This document shows positions 45,953-59,592 of a stretch of 64,000 bases of DNA, piece by piece. The notes beneath the pieces are model-generated. The model searched no databases and was not told the origin of the DNA. It saw only the letters and a list, made by a program, of their open reading frames with translations. Source of the stretch: Castor canadensis (taxonomy: Eukaryota; Chordata; Mammalia; Rodentia; Castoridae); contig NC_133397.1 of NCBI RefSeq assembly GCF_047511655.1, forward strand, positions 11,185,501-11,249,500, in the 5' to 3' direction. Positions within the stretch are counted from its first letter, which is position 1, and each line of letters opens with the position of its first letter. Both the position numbers and the translations under genes were made by a program.

Positions 45953-48900
45953 ATGGCAGGAATGGCTGCATACATATCAATATTAATACTGAATATCAAC
46001 GGACTCAACTCTCCCATCAAAAGACACCACTTAGCAAACTATATTGAAAAAAAAGATCTGACAACCTGTTGTTTACAAGACACCCATCTTATTGACAGAA
46101 ATAAACACTGGCTTAGGGTGAAAGGCTGGAAGAAGATTTACTAAGCCAATGGCCCTGAGAAACCATCAGGAGTAGCAACACTTATATCAAAGTAGACTTC
46201 AAACCTACATTGGTCAAATGAGATAATGAAGGACACTTCCTACTAATAAAAAGGACAATACATCAAAAGGAACTAACAATTATCAACCTATATGCACCCA
46301 ATGTCAGTGTACCAAATTCCATCAAACATACACTAAAGAACTTAAAAGTACATATAGATTCTAACACAGTGGTAGTGGTAGTGGGAAACTTTAACATCCC
46401 TCTACCACCAACCAATAGGTCATCAAAAAAAAAAATCAACAAAGAAAGCCTAGAATTAAATTACACCACAAACTAAATGGACTTAATGGATGTCTATAGA
46501 ATATTTCATGAAACAACAACACAATATACATTCTTCTCAGCAGCCCATTAAATTCCTCCAAATTAGATCACATCTTAGGGCACAAAACAAGCCTTAGCAG
46601 ATATAAGAAAACAGAAATACCCTCCTGAATTCTATCTTACCACAATACAATAAAACTAGAACTCAACAACAAAAGCAACAGAAGAAAATACACAAAGAAT
46701 TGGAGGCTGAATAACACATTGGTCAATGATCGGTGGGTCATAGACAAATTACAAGAGGCAATCAAAAGGTTCCTGGAAATTAATGAAAATGAAAACACAA
46801 CCTACCAGAACATGTGGGACACAGCAAAGGCAGTCATAAGAAGAAAGTTTATAGCCATGAGTGCATAAATTAAAAGGACAGAAAGATTTCAAATAAAGGA
46901 CCTAATGCTACATCTCAAACTCTGAGAAAAACAAGAAAAGCAAAATCCTAATTAAGCAAGAGAGAAATAATAAAAATAAGGGCCAAAATTAATGACATGA
47001 GACCAAAAAACTGTACAAATAATCAACAAAAACAAAGATCTGGTTCTTTGAAAAAAATAAACAATATTGACAAGCTCTTGGCAAATCTGAATAAGATGAG
47101 GAGGGAAAAAAAACAAATTAGTAAAATCAAAACTGAACAAGGAGAGATAACAACAAACACTAAGGGAATCCATGGGATTATCAGAGACTTTGAGAACCTA
47201 TATTCCAATAAATTGGAAAATCTTGAAGAAATGAACAAATTTCTAGGTACTTATGACCATCCAATACTGAACCAAGAGGATATTCAACCACCTAAACAGA
47301 TCTACAACACACAATGAAATTGAAGCAGCAATATAAAGAGCCTCTCAAAAAAGAAAAGTCTAGGACCTGACAGATTCTCAGCTGAATTCTACCAGACCTT
47401 CAAAAAGAACTAATACCAACACTCCTTAAACTTTTCCATGAAACAGAAAGGGAAGGAACACTGCCTAAATCATTCTGTAAAGCCAGCATTGCACTCATCC
47501 CCAAACCAGACAAGGATACATCCAAAAAGGAGAATAACAGGCCACTCTCCTTAATGAACATTGATGCAAAAATTCTCAATAAAATAATGGCAAACAGAAT
47601 CCAACAACACATCAGAAAGATCATCCCAGGGATGCAGAGGTGGTTCAACATACACAAATCTATAAATGTAATATAGCACAATAATAGAAGCAAAGACAAA
47701 GACCACTTGATCATCTGAATAGATGCAGAAAAAGCCTTTGATAAGATTCAGCACCACCTCATGATAAAAGCTTTAAGAAAGCTAGTAACATAAGGAATGT
47801 ACCTCAACATTGTAAAAACTATATATGACAAACCTATAGCCAACATCATACTTAATGGAGAAAAACTGCAACCACTTCCCCTAAAATCAGGAAGGAGACA
47901 AGGGTGCCCACTCTTCCCACTCCTATTCAACATAGTCCTGGAATTCCTAGCCAGAGCAATAAGGCAAGAATAAGAAATAAAGACAATACAAATAGGTAAA
48001 GAAATACTCAAATTATCCTTATTTGCAGATGACATGATCCTACATCTCAAAGACCCAAAAAACTCTACCCAAACACTCATAGACACCATAAACAGCTTCA
48101 ACAGTGTAGCAATATACAAAATCAATTTGCAAAAATCAGTAGCCTTTCTATATACCAACAATGAACAAATTGAGAAAGAATATAGGAAAGCAATTCCATT
48201 TATAATTGCCTCAAAAAAATCAAATTCCTAGGAATAAACTTAACAAAGAATGTAAGTGACCTCTCCAAGGTGAACTGCAAACCACTGAAGAAAGACATCA
48301 AGGAAGACTACAGAAGATGAAAAGATCTCCCATGCTCATGGATTGACAGAATCAACATAGTAAAAATCGCTGTATTACCAAAAGCAATCTACATGGTTCA
48401 ATGCAATTCCTACCAAAATCCCAATGACATTCATCACAGAGATTTAAAAATCTACCCTGAAGTTTGTTGGGAAACACAAAAGAGTATGAGTAACCAAGGA
48501 AATAATGAGCAAGAAGAGCAATGCTGGAGGTATCACAATACCAGACTTCAAACTATATTACCGAATCATAGCAATAAAAACAGCATGGTTCTGGCACAAA
48601 AACAGACATGAAGAATAGTGAAACAGAATAGAGGACCCAGATATAAACCCATGCAACTATGCCCACCTTATTTTTGACAAAGGCACCAAAAACAGATGAT
48701 GGTGAAAAGACAGCCTCTTCAACAAATGTTGCTTGGAAAAGTGGTTATCTGCCTGCAGAAAACTGAAACTACATCCATGCCTGCCACCCTGTACTAGCAG
48801 CAATTCAAAGTGGATTAAGGACCTTAATCTCAGACCCAAAAACTTGCAGTTTTTGAAAGAGCAGGGAACACACTGGAAACAATAGGTATAGGCAAGGACT

Positions 48901-49761
48901 TCCTTAGCTGAACTCCAGTAGTCCAGCAACTAGAGAAAGGATGGACAAATGGGACTATATGAAATTAAAAACTTCTTCACGACAAAAAATGGTCTCTAAA
49001 CTGAAGGGACCACCCACAGAGTGGGAGAAAATATTTCCTAGCTATACATTAGACTAAGGACCAATAGCCACAATATACAGGGAGCTCAAAAAACTAAACT
49101 CCCCCCAAATTAATGAGCCTATAAAGAAGTGGACAACTGTACTAAATAGAGTTTTTGCAAAGGAAAAAGTACAAATAGCCAAAAAAAAAAAAAAAAAAAG
49201 AAAAAAGAAAAGCATGAAAAAATGCTCACCATCCCTGGCCATAAAGGAAATACAATCAAAACCACACTAAGATTCTACCTCACTCCTGTTAAAATAGCTA
49301 GCATAAAGAACACCACTAACGACAAATGTTGGTGAGGATACAAGGAAAAAGGAACCCTCATACACTGGTTGTGGGAATGTAAGCTAGCACAACAACTTTG
49401 GAAAACAATATGGAGGTGTCTTAAAAAACTAAGATCTACCATATGATCCAGAAATACCACTCCTAGGGATATACCTAAAGGTATGTAACTCAAGTTATTA
49501 TAAAGGCACCTGCATACCCATGTTTATTGCAGCACTATTCACAATAGTCAAGCTACAGAAACAGCCAAGAGGCCCCACTACTGAGGAATGGATTAAGAAA
49601 ATGTGGTTTTTATACACAATGGAATTTTACTCAGCCACAAAGATGAATGAAATTTGTTATTCACAAGTAAATGGATGAAACTGGAGAACATCATCTTAAG
49701 CAAAGTTAATCAGGCTCAAAAGGCCAAAAATTGCATGTTCTCCATCATATGCAGATTATAG
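45953..49761 (+). pseudogene. L1 ORF2, older and heavily mutated
   Basis: Starts at ATG 45953 (MAGMAAY, NINGLNSP, CLQDTH). First stop is TAA 46142-46144, where a conserved Gln codon became TAA; many more stops and indels follow. RT motifs recur in different frames, including FADD (48022-48033). Part of the segment carrying the [10 protein letters not shown] motif is missing near 47620 ([16 protein letters not shown] join). An A-rich expansion sits at 49181-49210. Ends at TAG 49759-49761 after FSIIC. Older than the full-length copy. Confidence 0.9.
49181..49210 (+). repeat. A-rich expansion inside L1 ORF2 pseudogene
   Basis: 19 A then G-interrupted A runs, where the full-length L1 has only GGCCAGAAAACACATG. 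Probably slippage after insertion. Confidence 0.85.
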
Positions 49762-50171
49762 ACTTAAAAAAATGCAGTAATATTATTGAACATGGGTTAA
49801 CAATAAGGGGAGAATGTGCACAGGAGGACTAGGGAAAGTGAAGGAAACCTAAAACTTGAATGTGGTTAATGTGCTCATTTTAGAGGAGTGATTAAAGTAA
49901 TCTTAAACTGGCAGAGACCACTATGGGAAAGGAACCAGGAAGTAATAAAGAGGTCTGGCAGAGATGAACCAATGTGGGTTGTAATACACATGTGCATGGA
50001 AACAATGCTAGCAATCTCTCTGTATAGCTATCTTTATCCCAAACTAGTAAAAATGCTATGTCTTTCTTATTATCTCCCATGTTTTCTCTTCCTGGAAGTG
50101 GGGTGGGGGGAGGTGGCCCAAACAATGTATACACATGTAAGTAAATATTAATATAAAATTAAAGAAAGAAA
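49762..50171 (+). other. L1 3'UTR of the chimera
   Basis: Contains AGAGGAGTGATTAAAGTAATC, CTCTCTGTATAGCTATC, the G-rich GGGGTGGGGGGAGGTGG and AATGTATACACATG, then an A-rich tail. Belongs to the same 3'UTR type as the 26.2 and 62.3 kb copies. Confidence 0.8.
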
Positions 50172-50185
50172 AAGTATGTGGTTAG

Positions 50186-52154
50186 CTTAAATGTGTTTTT
50201 ATTGTATTAAAAGGTAACAGACAAAAAAAGAAAGAAAAAAGTACAGAAAATATCTCCCTAAAAGAATTTTCACTTTCATATTCCAGCTCATTTCCTTCTA
50301 TGAAGATTTTGCTTTTGTAAGATCAGTTTTACACACCTCTAATGCCCATTGTGAATCCTTTCTCTTCCAAATTCATTGCTCCAATTACATCCACCACTCA
50401 CGTGGCATTAGTCATTGTCTAGTCCATGTATATATACCCCTCATTATTAAGGACTGTGGAATTTATTATTTTCTTTCTATTTCACCCAATGTAATTTCAT
50501 ATAAATAAATTTACTTTTTGGATTATGTATTTAATTCAAATGTGTTTCTTTAGAAATTGTGCAAAATAGGAATTGGATGATATAGATGTCACTACTAATT
50601 AAATAATTTCTCAGCACTTCACAGTCTTCATAGATGTTGAGATTATTTAAGTCTTATTAGAAGCATTCCTCTCCAATTCAGTAAATATTCATTAAAATTT
50701 AAAGTAGTTTAAGAATACTCTTAATTGTTAGATATACACAATGAATAACAGTCTGTTCTTTTTACATTGTGCAGTGGAAAAGACATAAAATGAAATGAAA
50801 TAGACAAGGATAATAAATCAAATAATTGAATAAGAAACATGGCAGAGGGAATGCCTCTCTGAGACAGGGTGACTTTATATTTCTCCTTTTCCTAGGAAAG
50901 GCTCAACATAGGCCTATTGCGCTGGCATTCCATTTGGTTGTATTTATTCTAGATTTTTAACTTCAACAATAAAGTATTAAAATTATCATTAAACTAAGAA
51001 AAACTGGATTCAACTTTTCTCAACTTATAACTTCTACTAAATAATGAAAGCCATGTTCAGAAAAGAGAGTTTACTCTTTCATAATGCATAATTTGATTTG
51101 AGTTATGAATGGTAGCAACTTAACATTTTATGGATACTTTTGTATGTAATCAGATCTAGGATCTATACCTTCATTTTTGGATACCATGAAGACTTTCATG
51201 TAAAAAATGTACAAAAGTACAAGGAATGTTCAACTACTGATATGGACAGTTACTCTTTCTAATCCTGAATAGCAGTAGAAGAAAGTCTTCTATTACTACA
51301 TGTACCAGCCAACTTTGTAATAGCCAATGACTCAGCCTCTATGACAAACTAATCTTTTAAATTTGGAAATGTAAGAAAATAGAAGTTAAAAATAAAAGAG
51401 CTGTGTGTAGCAAGCAGAAGCTAAGATGCATCCATAGACCTACATGCAGTAGCCTGGAGGTTTATGTAATAGTGAAAGTACCATGTGTGTTACACACTTA
51501 TATGTAAGAGTGTACTGATCTTATTGGGCAGAGATTTTTATTTATTCATGAATCAACTGTGTATTTTTCAATAAGTCATTTCAGCATAATGATCAAAAAA
51601 CTAAATGTTTAATAAAAACTAACATTTGAATTTTCATTCTTCAAAACAGCAAATGATAAATTTGTAAATTGCATGAAATGTGTACTTTTCACCTTGGGGT
51701 TGTGTGAAACAACTGATCAGATGAATATCATTACATACCACCCTGCTGAGGAAAAAATGAGCATCTATTTCAAAATTAGTAGCTCTTATAATAAGGTGAC
51801 ATAGAAGATAACAATTATATGAGGAGACTCCATTTTTAACTTATTCTATTAATCAAGTCTTCTCACTTTAATTGTGATACATTTATGTTTGTTTTCATTT
51901 CAAATTCTAAGTTGTCTCAGTTAGATAGGAAAAGTGTTGATTTTTGGTTCCATTAGCAAGAGAGAGGCTTTGCAAAAATTTAAGAGATACCAATGTTTTG
52001 GGCTGCTTCTTATAAATACTTAATTCTAATAATAATTAGATTTTTTTCAAATGGTTGATGAAAGTTACATTTTTAGAATGTTTGCCTTCCAAAGACAAAA
52101 TAGATGACTTCATTTTAAGTTCATTTTAAAAAGCATACAAATTAAGTTTTAGTA
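50186..52154. other. unclassified AT-rich sequence
   Basis: About 2 kb with no supported feature. Confidence 0.4.
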
Positions 52155-54350
52155 GTTTTATTATATTTTGAATTAACATACATAAATAATAAGATGGGTT
52201 TCATTGTGATATTTCCACACATACATACACCATATTTTCAACAAGTTTGCCCCCTCCATTATATTCCAATGTAGTCCCTCCTTCCCAGCCTTTTTTCAGT
52301 GTTTAGTGAAAAATATGCTACCTTCATATATGTATATGTATGCATATATACATATATATACACACACATGTATATGCACAAACATATGTATATATATTTT
52401 TATGTGTGTGTAGCATACTTCAATCTTCTTTTCATCTCAGTACTCTTTCCTGTCTCCCTCCCACTGATCCTTCCAGTAGACAGTCTCCCTTTTATAATTA
52501 CATATCTTTATTGTAGGTCTAGGTTTCACAAGTAAGTGAGAACATGCCATACTTGGCCTTTTGAGCTTGTCTTATCTCTCAACACAATGATCTCTAGCTC
52601 CATGCATTCTCCTCAAAATGACATGATAATATCATTTTTCTGTATAAATAAGTCATATTCCATAGTATATATGTATGTATACATATATTTATATATATCA
52701 TATTTTCTTTATCTGCCCAATGTTTTTTGGGTACCTCAGTTGATTCCACAGTTTACCTATTGTGAACAGATCTACAATAAACAGGTATATGCCAGTTTCT
52801 TACTAGTGTATTGATTTATTCTCCTTCAGATACATGCCCAAGTGTTATGGTGGGGTCAGAAATTAGATCTCTTTTTAGTTTTTTGAGGAAACTCCATACT
52901 TATTGCCACAGTGATAATACTAGTTTACATCTACATTAACAATGTATGAGGGTTCCTTTTTTCTTGTGTCCTCACCAGCATTTGTTGTTGTTGTTTTTCT
53001 TGATAATTTCAATCTAACTGGGATGAGATGGAATCTTACTGTAGTTTTGATTTGCATTTCCTTATGGCTAGGGATGTTGAACATTGCTTCATGTATTTAT
53101 TGGCCATTTGTCTTTCTTCTTCTGTCTGTTCAACTCATTTGTCCATTTATTAATTGGATTATTTGGTTTTTTGCTGTTTACTTTTTTGAGCTCTTTGTAT
53201 ATTCTGGATATTCATTATTGTTCCATTGAATAGCTGGAAAATATTTTCTCCTATTCCATGGGTTGTCTCTTCATTCTAGAAACTGTTTCTTTTGAAGCAC
53301 AGAAACTTTTTTGTTTGATGCAGTCACATTTATCAATTCTTGCTCTTATTTTTCAGGCAATTAAGGTCCTATGCAGAAAATAATTTTCTATTCCTATATC
53401 ATCTAGACTTTTCCCAATTTTTTCCTGTAGCAATTTCAGTGTTTCAGATCTTACATTAAGGTCTTTCATCCATTTGGAGTTGATCATTGTACAGGGTGGA
53501 AGAGGAGTTTAGTTTCAGTCTTCTGCATTTGATAACGAATTTTCCTACCACAATTTGTTAAAGTGATTGTCTTTTCTTCAGTGCATACTTTTGTCTTTTT
53601 TCAAAGATCAGATGGCTGTGGCTGCATGGTTTTATTTACAGGTATTCTATTCTCCTTCATGGGTCCTTGTATCTGTTTTTATGTCAGTACTGTGCTCTTT
53701 TTGATACTATGACTCTATAGTATAATTTGAAATTTTGTATTTTGATAACTTCAGCATTGTTCTGGCTTGGGATTACTTTTGCTATACCGGGTTTTTTCAT
53801 ATCTTCTTATGAATTTTAGTATTAATTGTTGTATATATGCTAAAATGATGTTGGAATTTTAAGGGGCATTGCATTTAATGATTTTGTTAATATAACCATT
53901 TTCATGATATTAATTCAGTGAATTCTTAAATGCAAAAAGTATTTCCATCTTCTGGTATCTTCTTTGTAATTTTCATTGTAGAAGTCATTACCTCTTTGGT
54001 TAAGTTTATACTTGGGTGGTTTCTTTCTTTGAGGCTATTGTGAATGGAGTTGTTTTCATAACTTCTTTCTCAGTCTGTTTATTGTTGGTATATAGAAATG
54101 CTGTTGATTTTTGTAAGTCAGGTCTTGGTGGAATCTTTAGGATATTTTAAGTATTAAATCATCTCATCTTTAAACAGGGATATGTTGACTTGTTCCTTCC
54201 CTATTTGAATCCCTTTCATTTCTTTATTTTGCAATATTTCTTGGGCTAGGAATTCTAGAACTATATTGAAAAAGAGTGGGCCCTCTTGTCACATGACTGA
54301 AGTTAGAGGAAATGAATTCAGTTTTTGCTCATTTACTATGATTTGTGTTC
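52155..54350 (-). mobile_element. old minus-strand L1 (3' UTR and C-terminal half of ORF2)
   Basis: Left end is an L1 3' end in reverse (AATTAACATACATAAATAATAAG). Antisense ORF2 hallmarks follow: GAGAACATGCCATACTTGGCC, CTAGCTCCATGCATTC, GGGATGAGATGGAATCTTAC, TGGAGTTGATCATTGTAC, GAATTCTAGAACTATATTG. Decayed throughout with AT simple repeats inside (about 52320-52410 and 52668-52700). No TSD identified, and the right boundary is approximate. Confidence 0.75.
52320..52412. repeat. TA/CA microsatellite within the old L1
   Basis: Imperfect ATATAC, CACACA and TATGTA steps; frames through it give repetitive Tyr/Ile/His. Confidence 0.75.
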
Positions 54351-55086
54351 TGTTTGGTTTCATTGAGGTGTATACACATATCTTCTTTCATTTACCATTC
54401 TTATCATCATTATTTTGAGTTCATAATTTAAGATTTTATTCCTTTCACTATCATTCAGATCCTTTGTTGTGCTATCATTGACTTTTTAAGTGACATATTT
54501 CCTTGCTTTTTAATACTCTATATGCTTCTACATTGAGATTTGCCCATCTGTTGTCAATTCTTTGGTGTTTTAGTCATCTCACATCTTTTCCTTGAATTAT
54601 TCTCTATGTTTGGCAAGACTGGGTAGGAGCCAGTTTGATGTGAGTTCTAACCTAAAATATTCTCAGGCCTAGTACACTGCTGAAAAATTTGTAGTCTGAG
54701 TAATGAGAGTGAAGGTATCTTATTAAATACACAGTGCATTCAGGAGGTCTGAATAAGAACCATGCCTTAGTAGTAGGGCTAAACTCTTCCCAAATTAAAA
54801 GCTGTCTAAAAGCATTAAAAAAGCAATATTTTAGAAATAATTAACTACTAGCCAAATCAAAGCATGCCAATATTCCAAGAAACACACAAAATTGACTTAT
54901 CAACAACTAAAAGGTGGAAATGTTAAGCATTTATCAAAATTAGTATATATAGAAAAGTCATGATCCAACATCAGATGGAAAAAATCAGACAAAAAAACAG
55001 ACTTATATTTAAAAAGGATGATGGAATTAGCAGACAGATTTTAAAAAAATAAAATGCTCACATAAGCATGTACACACACACACATA

Positions 55087-55132
<46 letters not shown>

Positions 55133-57494
55133 GATATATGTAAAGCAATGGATGATACCTAATGTTGTCAATCAATGCATTATGGTGAAAATTATAGCAA
55201 CTGAAATTTTTTAAAAAGTCTAAGAACAGGCTTAAGTATTGATTGAACACCACAGAAAACAGAAACTACAAACTCTAATACAGAAAAATAAAAGACTGAA
55301 ATACAATAGACACATAGTCACAAATAGAGAAATATGAATCTATAAAATCTGTGCTTAGAATTCTACAAATAGAGGTGGACCGAAAAATATTTGATAAATA
55401 AATGATTGGAAAATTCATATTGAATGGAAAACTGGGTAAACAAAAATATGTCATTTTTGCACTAGGAGACTGGGATATTGATTTTGTTCTTTATTGCTTT
55501 TGCTTTCTTTTAAATTTATTTTTATATGGCTCCCTTGTGAAGTATATCCCTCTATATGGAATTTCTCTCTTATCTGAAATTCAAGTCTGCTTTGATGTCA
55601 AGATGTTTAGAGCTTAACTCTTTAACCTGCTGTTCTATTTAGGGTAAAAATTTGACAAGCCCTACTGAGGGTATACTTGCTTCTTGTTCAGAGAGCTTTA
55701 ATTTCATAGGCACCAAAAAACTCTAGAAAATTTCATTCTGCTTTTCTAGTCTTCACTCCTTATGAATGACTCTAATATTTGTCAAAGCATACTAGGGAAA
55801 ACAACTATGGATTTTGGATTCTTCAGGTTATGAGTACCTCAAATTATACCACAACACTCATTGTTTTCTACTTTTCCTATTAAAGCCATTTTGCCAATGA
55901 CAGGAAAGCAAGACTGTCTAGTTATAGCAGACTTGAAGAAGTTTCCAAGGAAGGAAATGGCCAATCAGCTCAGCTCAACTAAGAAATGCCCTGCTAGTTC
56001 TTAAACTTTAGTTCTTCTATACTTCCTTGTACAAAAAGCCAAGTATTTTTAACCAAAGATGTTATGTATTTTTAACTTTATGATTGTTTGGTTTTAGTGG
56101 ATGTAATGTCTTGTAAGTATATAGTTTGCCCTACTCAGAAGTGCTTCTTTCATACATTTGTATATTATTGTAGAATATAATAAATAATTAAATTTTTATG
56201 TCCCCAAAACAAAACATAACTTTAATCTATAAACTCTAAATAAAGCTAAGGTAATGCAAAATGAACTCTTCTTGCTCAGAACAAGCTGGGTTGATGTATA
56301 ACAATATAAGAATAATACAGTCACTAATAGAATAAAAATTCATCAAATTCCTTGCCAATGTGTCACCGTATATATGAAGGAGTGCTTTTCATTCCTCTAT
56401 GCCAATAATGTAGCCAAGACTCAAAGCTTTGTTTGTTTTTTGTTTTTCATCCTGAGCTCTTTTTAAAATGTTTTTTAATTTAAAATTTTATTTTATTGTA
56501 TTTTTTATATCTTCTTCTTCATCCTGAGTTATTTCATTGGCAATAAATCCAGGGAACTTTTTATGACAAGAACTCATTGGGGAAGCACATGTGAATGTAC
56601 ATTACTCAGAAATTCCATCAAAGGGTTCCTTTACGTGACACTTTTGCCAACAGCAATGAGATTGCTACATACTAAGCTTTTCCCCACTATTATTTTTAGA
56701 AGGCTGTGTTGTTACATCTCTACACTCTCAAAATAGAAGAGTCATGAGAAGGAATTCAACAGTCAAGTAAAGTTTTACTAAATATGATCATACCATGACT
56801 TCTAAGCCAATTTTTATTTGTCTTTTAATATATTTTTAAGAAATATACATGTAAGGAGTGTCAAATTTTTAATTAATTAGTTTTCTTTATCAGTTAAAGT
56901 AACACTTATTTAAGAAGCTATATTTTCTCAAATGCTTAAGCATAATGATATTTTAATGCTTATCACAGTTAATTGAAATATATTAACTGTGGCTTTATGA
57001 AGAAATTATTTCCATTTATTTTGTATTTACATAGCCTAAATATTTTATTTTAATTTTAGTAACCAGTCCCTTATAAATTTAGCACCAGTGGGTGTTTATA
57101 AATGGTTAGAAACTGAAGATTACAATATAAAATTATGAAGAAAATTTTTGTTGTAATTATGTCAGAAGATAACTGTGAAAGCAAATTGATGGTTATCCAA
57201 ATACAACACAGTGTGTTATTTAGAAAGAGATGAATATCAGATAATATGAATTACATCTATGGAAAAATCCTTGAAGCTAATAAAAGGAAATAGCATTTGT
57301 GACGTAAGTCTTAGAAATTTGTGAAAGTGTTTTCTTTTAAGCTTCTCACTTACTGATATTGGAAGCTATTAAGTGTTACACTAGGTTGTTTCATATCTCA
57401 AACATCTTTTCAAGTTAATGTAAAGCAGAGAAAACCAAACACATCTTTTGAAGAAGCTGAATATTGCAACATTCCCTCCATTTTGATAGGATTG
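54351..57494. other. mostly unclassified, with a long TA microsatellite
   Basis: No gene recognised. 54650-55380 may include very old L1 DNA (A-rich, many short L1-like words), but I cannot place it. Remainder AT-rich. Confidence 0.35.
55072..55140. repeat. (CA)n/(TA)n microsatellite
   Basis: ACACACACACA followed by more than 15 nearly uninterrupted TA units. Probably polymorphic and prone to unpairing. Confidence 0.95.
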
Positions 57495-57640
57495 GCTCAT
57501 TGAGCATTTGTATTATGCATCTGGCATGTGTCACATATTGTTATAGTTTATAGAGGGAAAATGGATATGACAGTCTGTCTTCTCAAAAGGCTCATGGAGC
57601 TTTAGGGTAAGAAAAGCCAGAGGAGCATGCAAATTTAAAG
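57495..57640 (+). mobile_element. ancient L2-like repeat fragment
   Basis: CATTGAGCATTTGTATTATGC, CTGGCATGTGTCACATATTG and CTCATGGAGCTTTAGGG follow the same old repeat seen at 9.3 and 44.4 kb. Confidence 0.4.
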
Positions 57641-59034
57641 TCACATGAGAAATGATAATAATATATGTACTGAGACTTATGTAGGACAAAAATACATTTA
57701 TAAAGTAAGAATTAGTTCAACTTCCTATGAGTCAGAGTAGAAAAAGACTAAGAATCTTTGGGTTTTCTTTGCACCATACAAAGGACTTTTCTAATCTTGG
57801 AACTAGTGTCATAGCTGACAAATATGAGGCAATTCATGAGGACAATGAGGTAAAACGAAAACCTTTATTCATGCACTGACATAGTATAAGCAAGAGGCAG
57901 AAAGTGATGCCACTTCAGCAGGAGATACATTTTCCTAGCAGAAAAGCATAGAGTGAGGGTCACTAAGATGATATACCTACATGAGGGTAACCACTTTACT
58001 TCTGAGTAGTGCTGAACAAAAGCTTCCTGACTTCTTAGGATTTTCAAGGCTTGGAGTGGGGTTATGAAGACAGAGACAGAAAGGCATAGCAAGAAAATAC
58101 TGAGTTGAAGAAGACAAACAAATGTGTTTTAGTTAATGCTGCCTTATAAGTAGTATGTGAAATATGTGCCAGCTTCTGTCCTCCCCAGGAATGGAAGCAC
58201 CTATGCTAGAAATAAGATTTGTGTATGAGTTGCACTCCAGGAGAAATGAGTTTCTGTCTTACATTCCCACCAGAGATGACAGGGAACCATGTCTGGTGTA
58301 ACAGGGTAGCTTTCCCCATTGTCTGTCTGGCCATGCCTGTAATTGTAGGTGTCTGGGTCTGGAAGACAGCAGATCAGATGTTGACCTGGAGCTGTGTTTC
58401 TCAATGAGAGAAGAAGAAAAGAAAAAGTCTCATACTGGAAGCACAGAGCTCTTTAGTGGATGTTTGTGTAGAGTGGTGGGAAGGGAAGCCTGTGGTTATG
58501 ATGCTGGGTGGGTGGGCAGAGGCCAAGTTTCAGAGGGTGTTCTTGTTCTTCCAAGGCATTATAAATTTGTCCTTAGTGGAACTGTTGAATGATTTCTACA
58601 TTTTTAACTGGAAAAAATGCTTCCTGATTGAAAGGAGCACTTTGACTTAGATAAGTTGCTTCCAAGAGGAAACATAAATGAGCCTTACTGACTGACAGTT
58701 TTCCATGAGGGTCTAAGAAAGACTATAAATCTATATTAATGAATTTAACAAAATAGACAAACATTTTTTTGCATAGGAATTCAATGTTTCAGCTAAATCT
58801 GTGTTTTTCTTATATCTTATTGTGATATGGATGAAAGGTGAGAAAAGCTATAGTATGATTTAAATTTTATCACCATGACAATGTATTTTAATTATTCTAT
58901 GGAGCAAAAGTGGTTTATTCTTTTAGTTCAGCACTTAACAAAAATGATCTATTTTAATTTATGAAAGGAACTAATTTTCAAGGTAGAGAGCTTCAAAGAC
59001 TATGTCATTATCTCATGTACAGTTGCCATAGTCT
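57641..59034. other. unclassified, GC-richer at 57850-58650
   Basis: The middle part is less AT-rich and open in several short overlapping frames on both strands (60-75 codons each), with no domain. Could be an unrecognised LTR or unique sequence. Confidence 0.35.
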
Positions 59035-59180
59035 TAAGAGATAGTACTTAACATGTTTTTCCTATTTTGAGGTATTTTATTATTTACAGATGAGGAAGAT
59101 AACACTCAGATTAGTCAGTGATCCAAAACAATACCCCTAGTGAATGGGACACACAGAACATCACAGTTGCATCCTTTAAA
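59035..59180 (+). mobile_element. MIR SINE fragment
   Basis: TTATTATTTACAGATGAGGAAG and CAGATTAGTCAGTGATCC, then ACCCCTAGTGAATGGG, match the MIR core order. Confidence 0.55.
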
Positions 59181-59298
59181 CAGTCCCAAGTTGCTTTAAA
59201 CATTTAGTTTTAAACAGTTTAGCCTGGATGTTTCTTACATTTCCCCTGTGTGTGAGCTTTCTGTGTATTCTGCTGAGTCTTTCAGTTTCATCTGCATA

Positions 59299-59592
59299 AA
59301 AATATACCCCTGAGATCAGATGGACTGCAGTTTGAGGACAGTCTGGACAAAACGTTCACAAGACCTCTTGTCAACCAATACTGGACGTGGTGGTGTACAC
59401 CTGTCATCCCAGTAACAAAAAGGGGCATAAAATAGGAGGATCACAGTCGAGCCCATCTTGGGCACAAACAAGCCCCTATCTCCAAAATATCCAGAGCCAA
59501 AAGGGCTGACGGCATGAATCAAGTGGTAGAGTGTCTGTCTAACAATCTCAGAGCCCTGAGTTCAAACCCTAATACCACCAAGAGAAAAGGGG
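59299..59592 (+). mobile_element. composite SINE (B1-like units plus ID-like tail)
   Basis: Partial first B1-like unit (GATGGACTGCAGTTTGAGG), second unit (ACGTGGTGGTGTACACCTG, ATAGGAGGATCACAGTC), tRNA-like unit (CATGAATCAAGTGGTAGAG, GAGTTCAAACCCTAATACC) and a short A-tail. Confidence 0.8.

Larger units (their letters stand above)
45703..50185 (+). mobile_element. chimeric U6 snRNA-L1 retrocopy
   Basis: A 107-bp U6 copy (45716-45822) is joined without a gap to the 3' portion of an L1 (45823 to about 50171) in the same orientation. The whole unit has imperfect TSDs (AAAATATGTGTTAG at 45703-45716; AAAAGTATGTGGTTAG near 50170-50185) and a TT/AAAA target at 45701-45706. One insertion, explained by L1 RT jumping from L1 RNA to U6 RNA during target-primed reverse transcription. 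U6-L1 chimeras of this kind are known in mammals. Confidence 0.9.

Noticed and set aside
52299..52814. Hydrophobic plus-strand frames that look membrane-like
   Set aside because: They cover TA/CA simple repeats and antisense L1; Tyr/Ile-rich composition is a repeat artefact.
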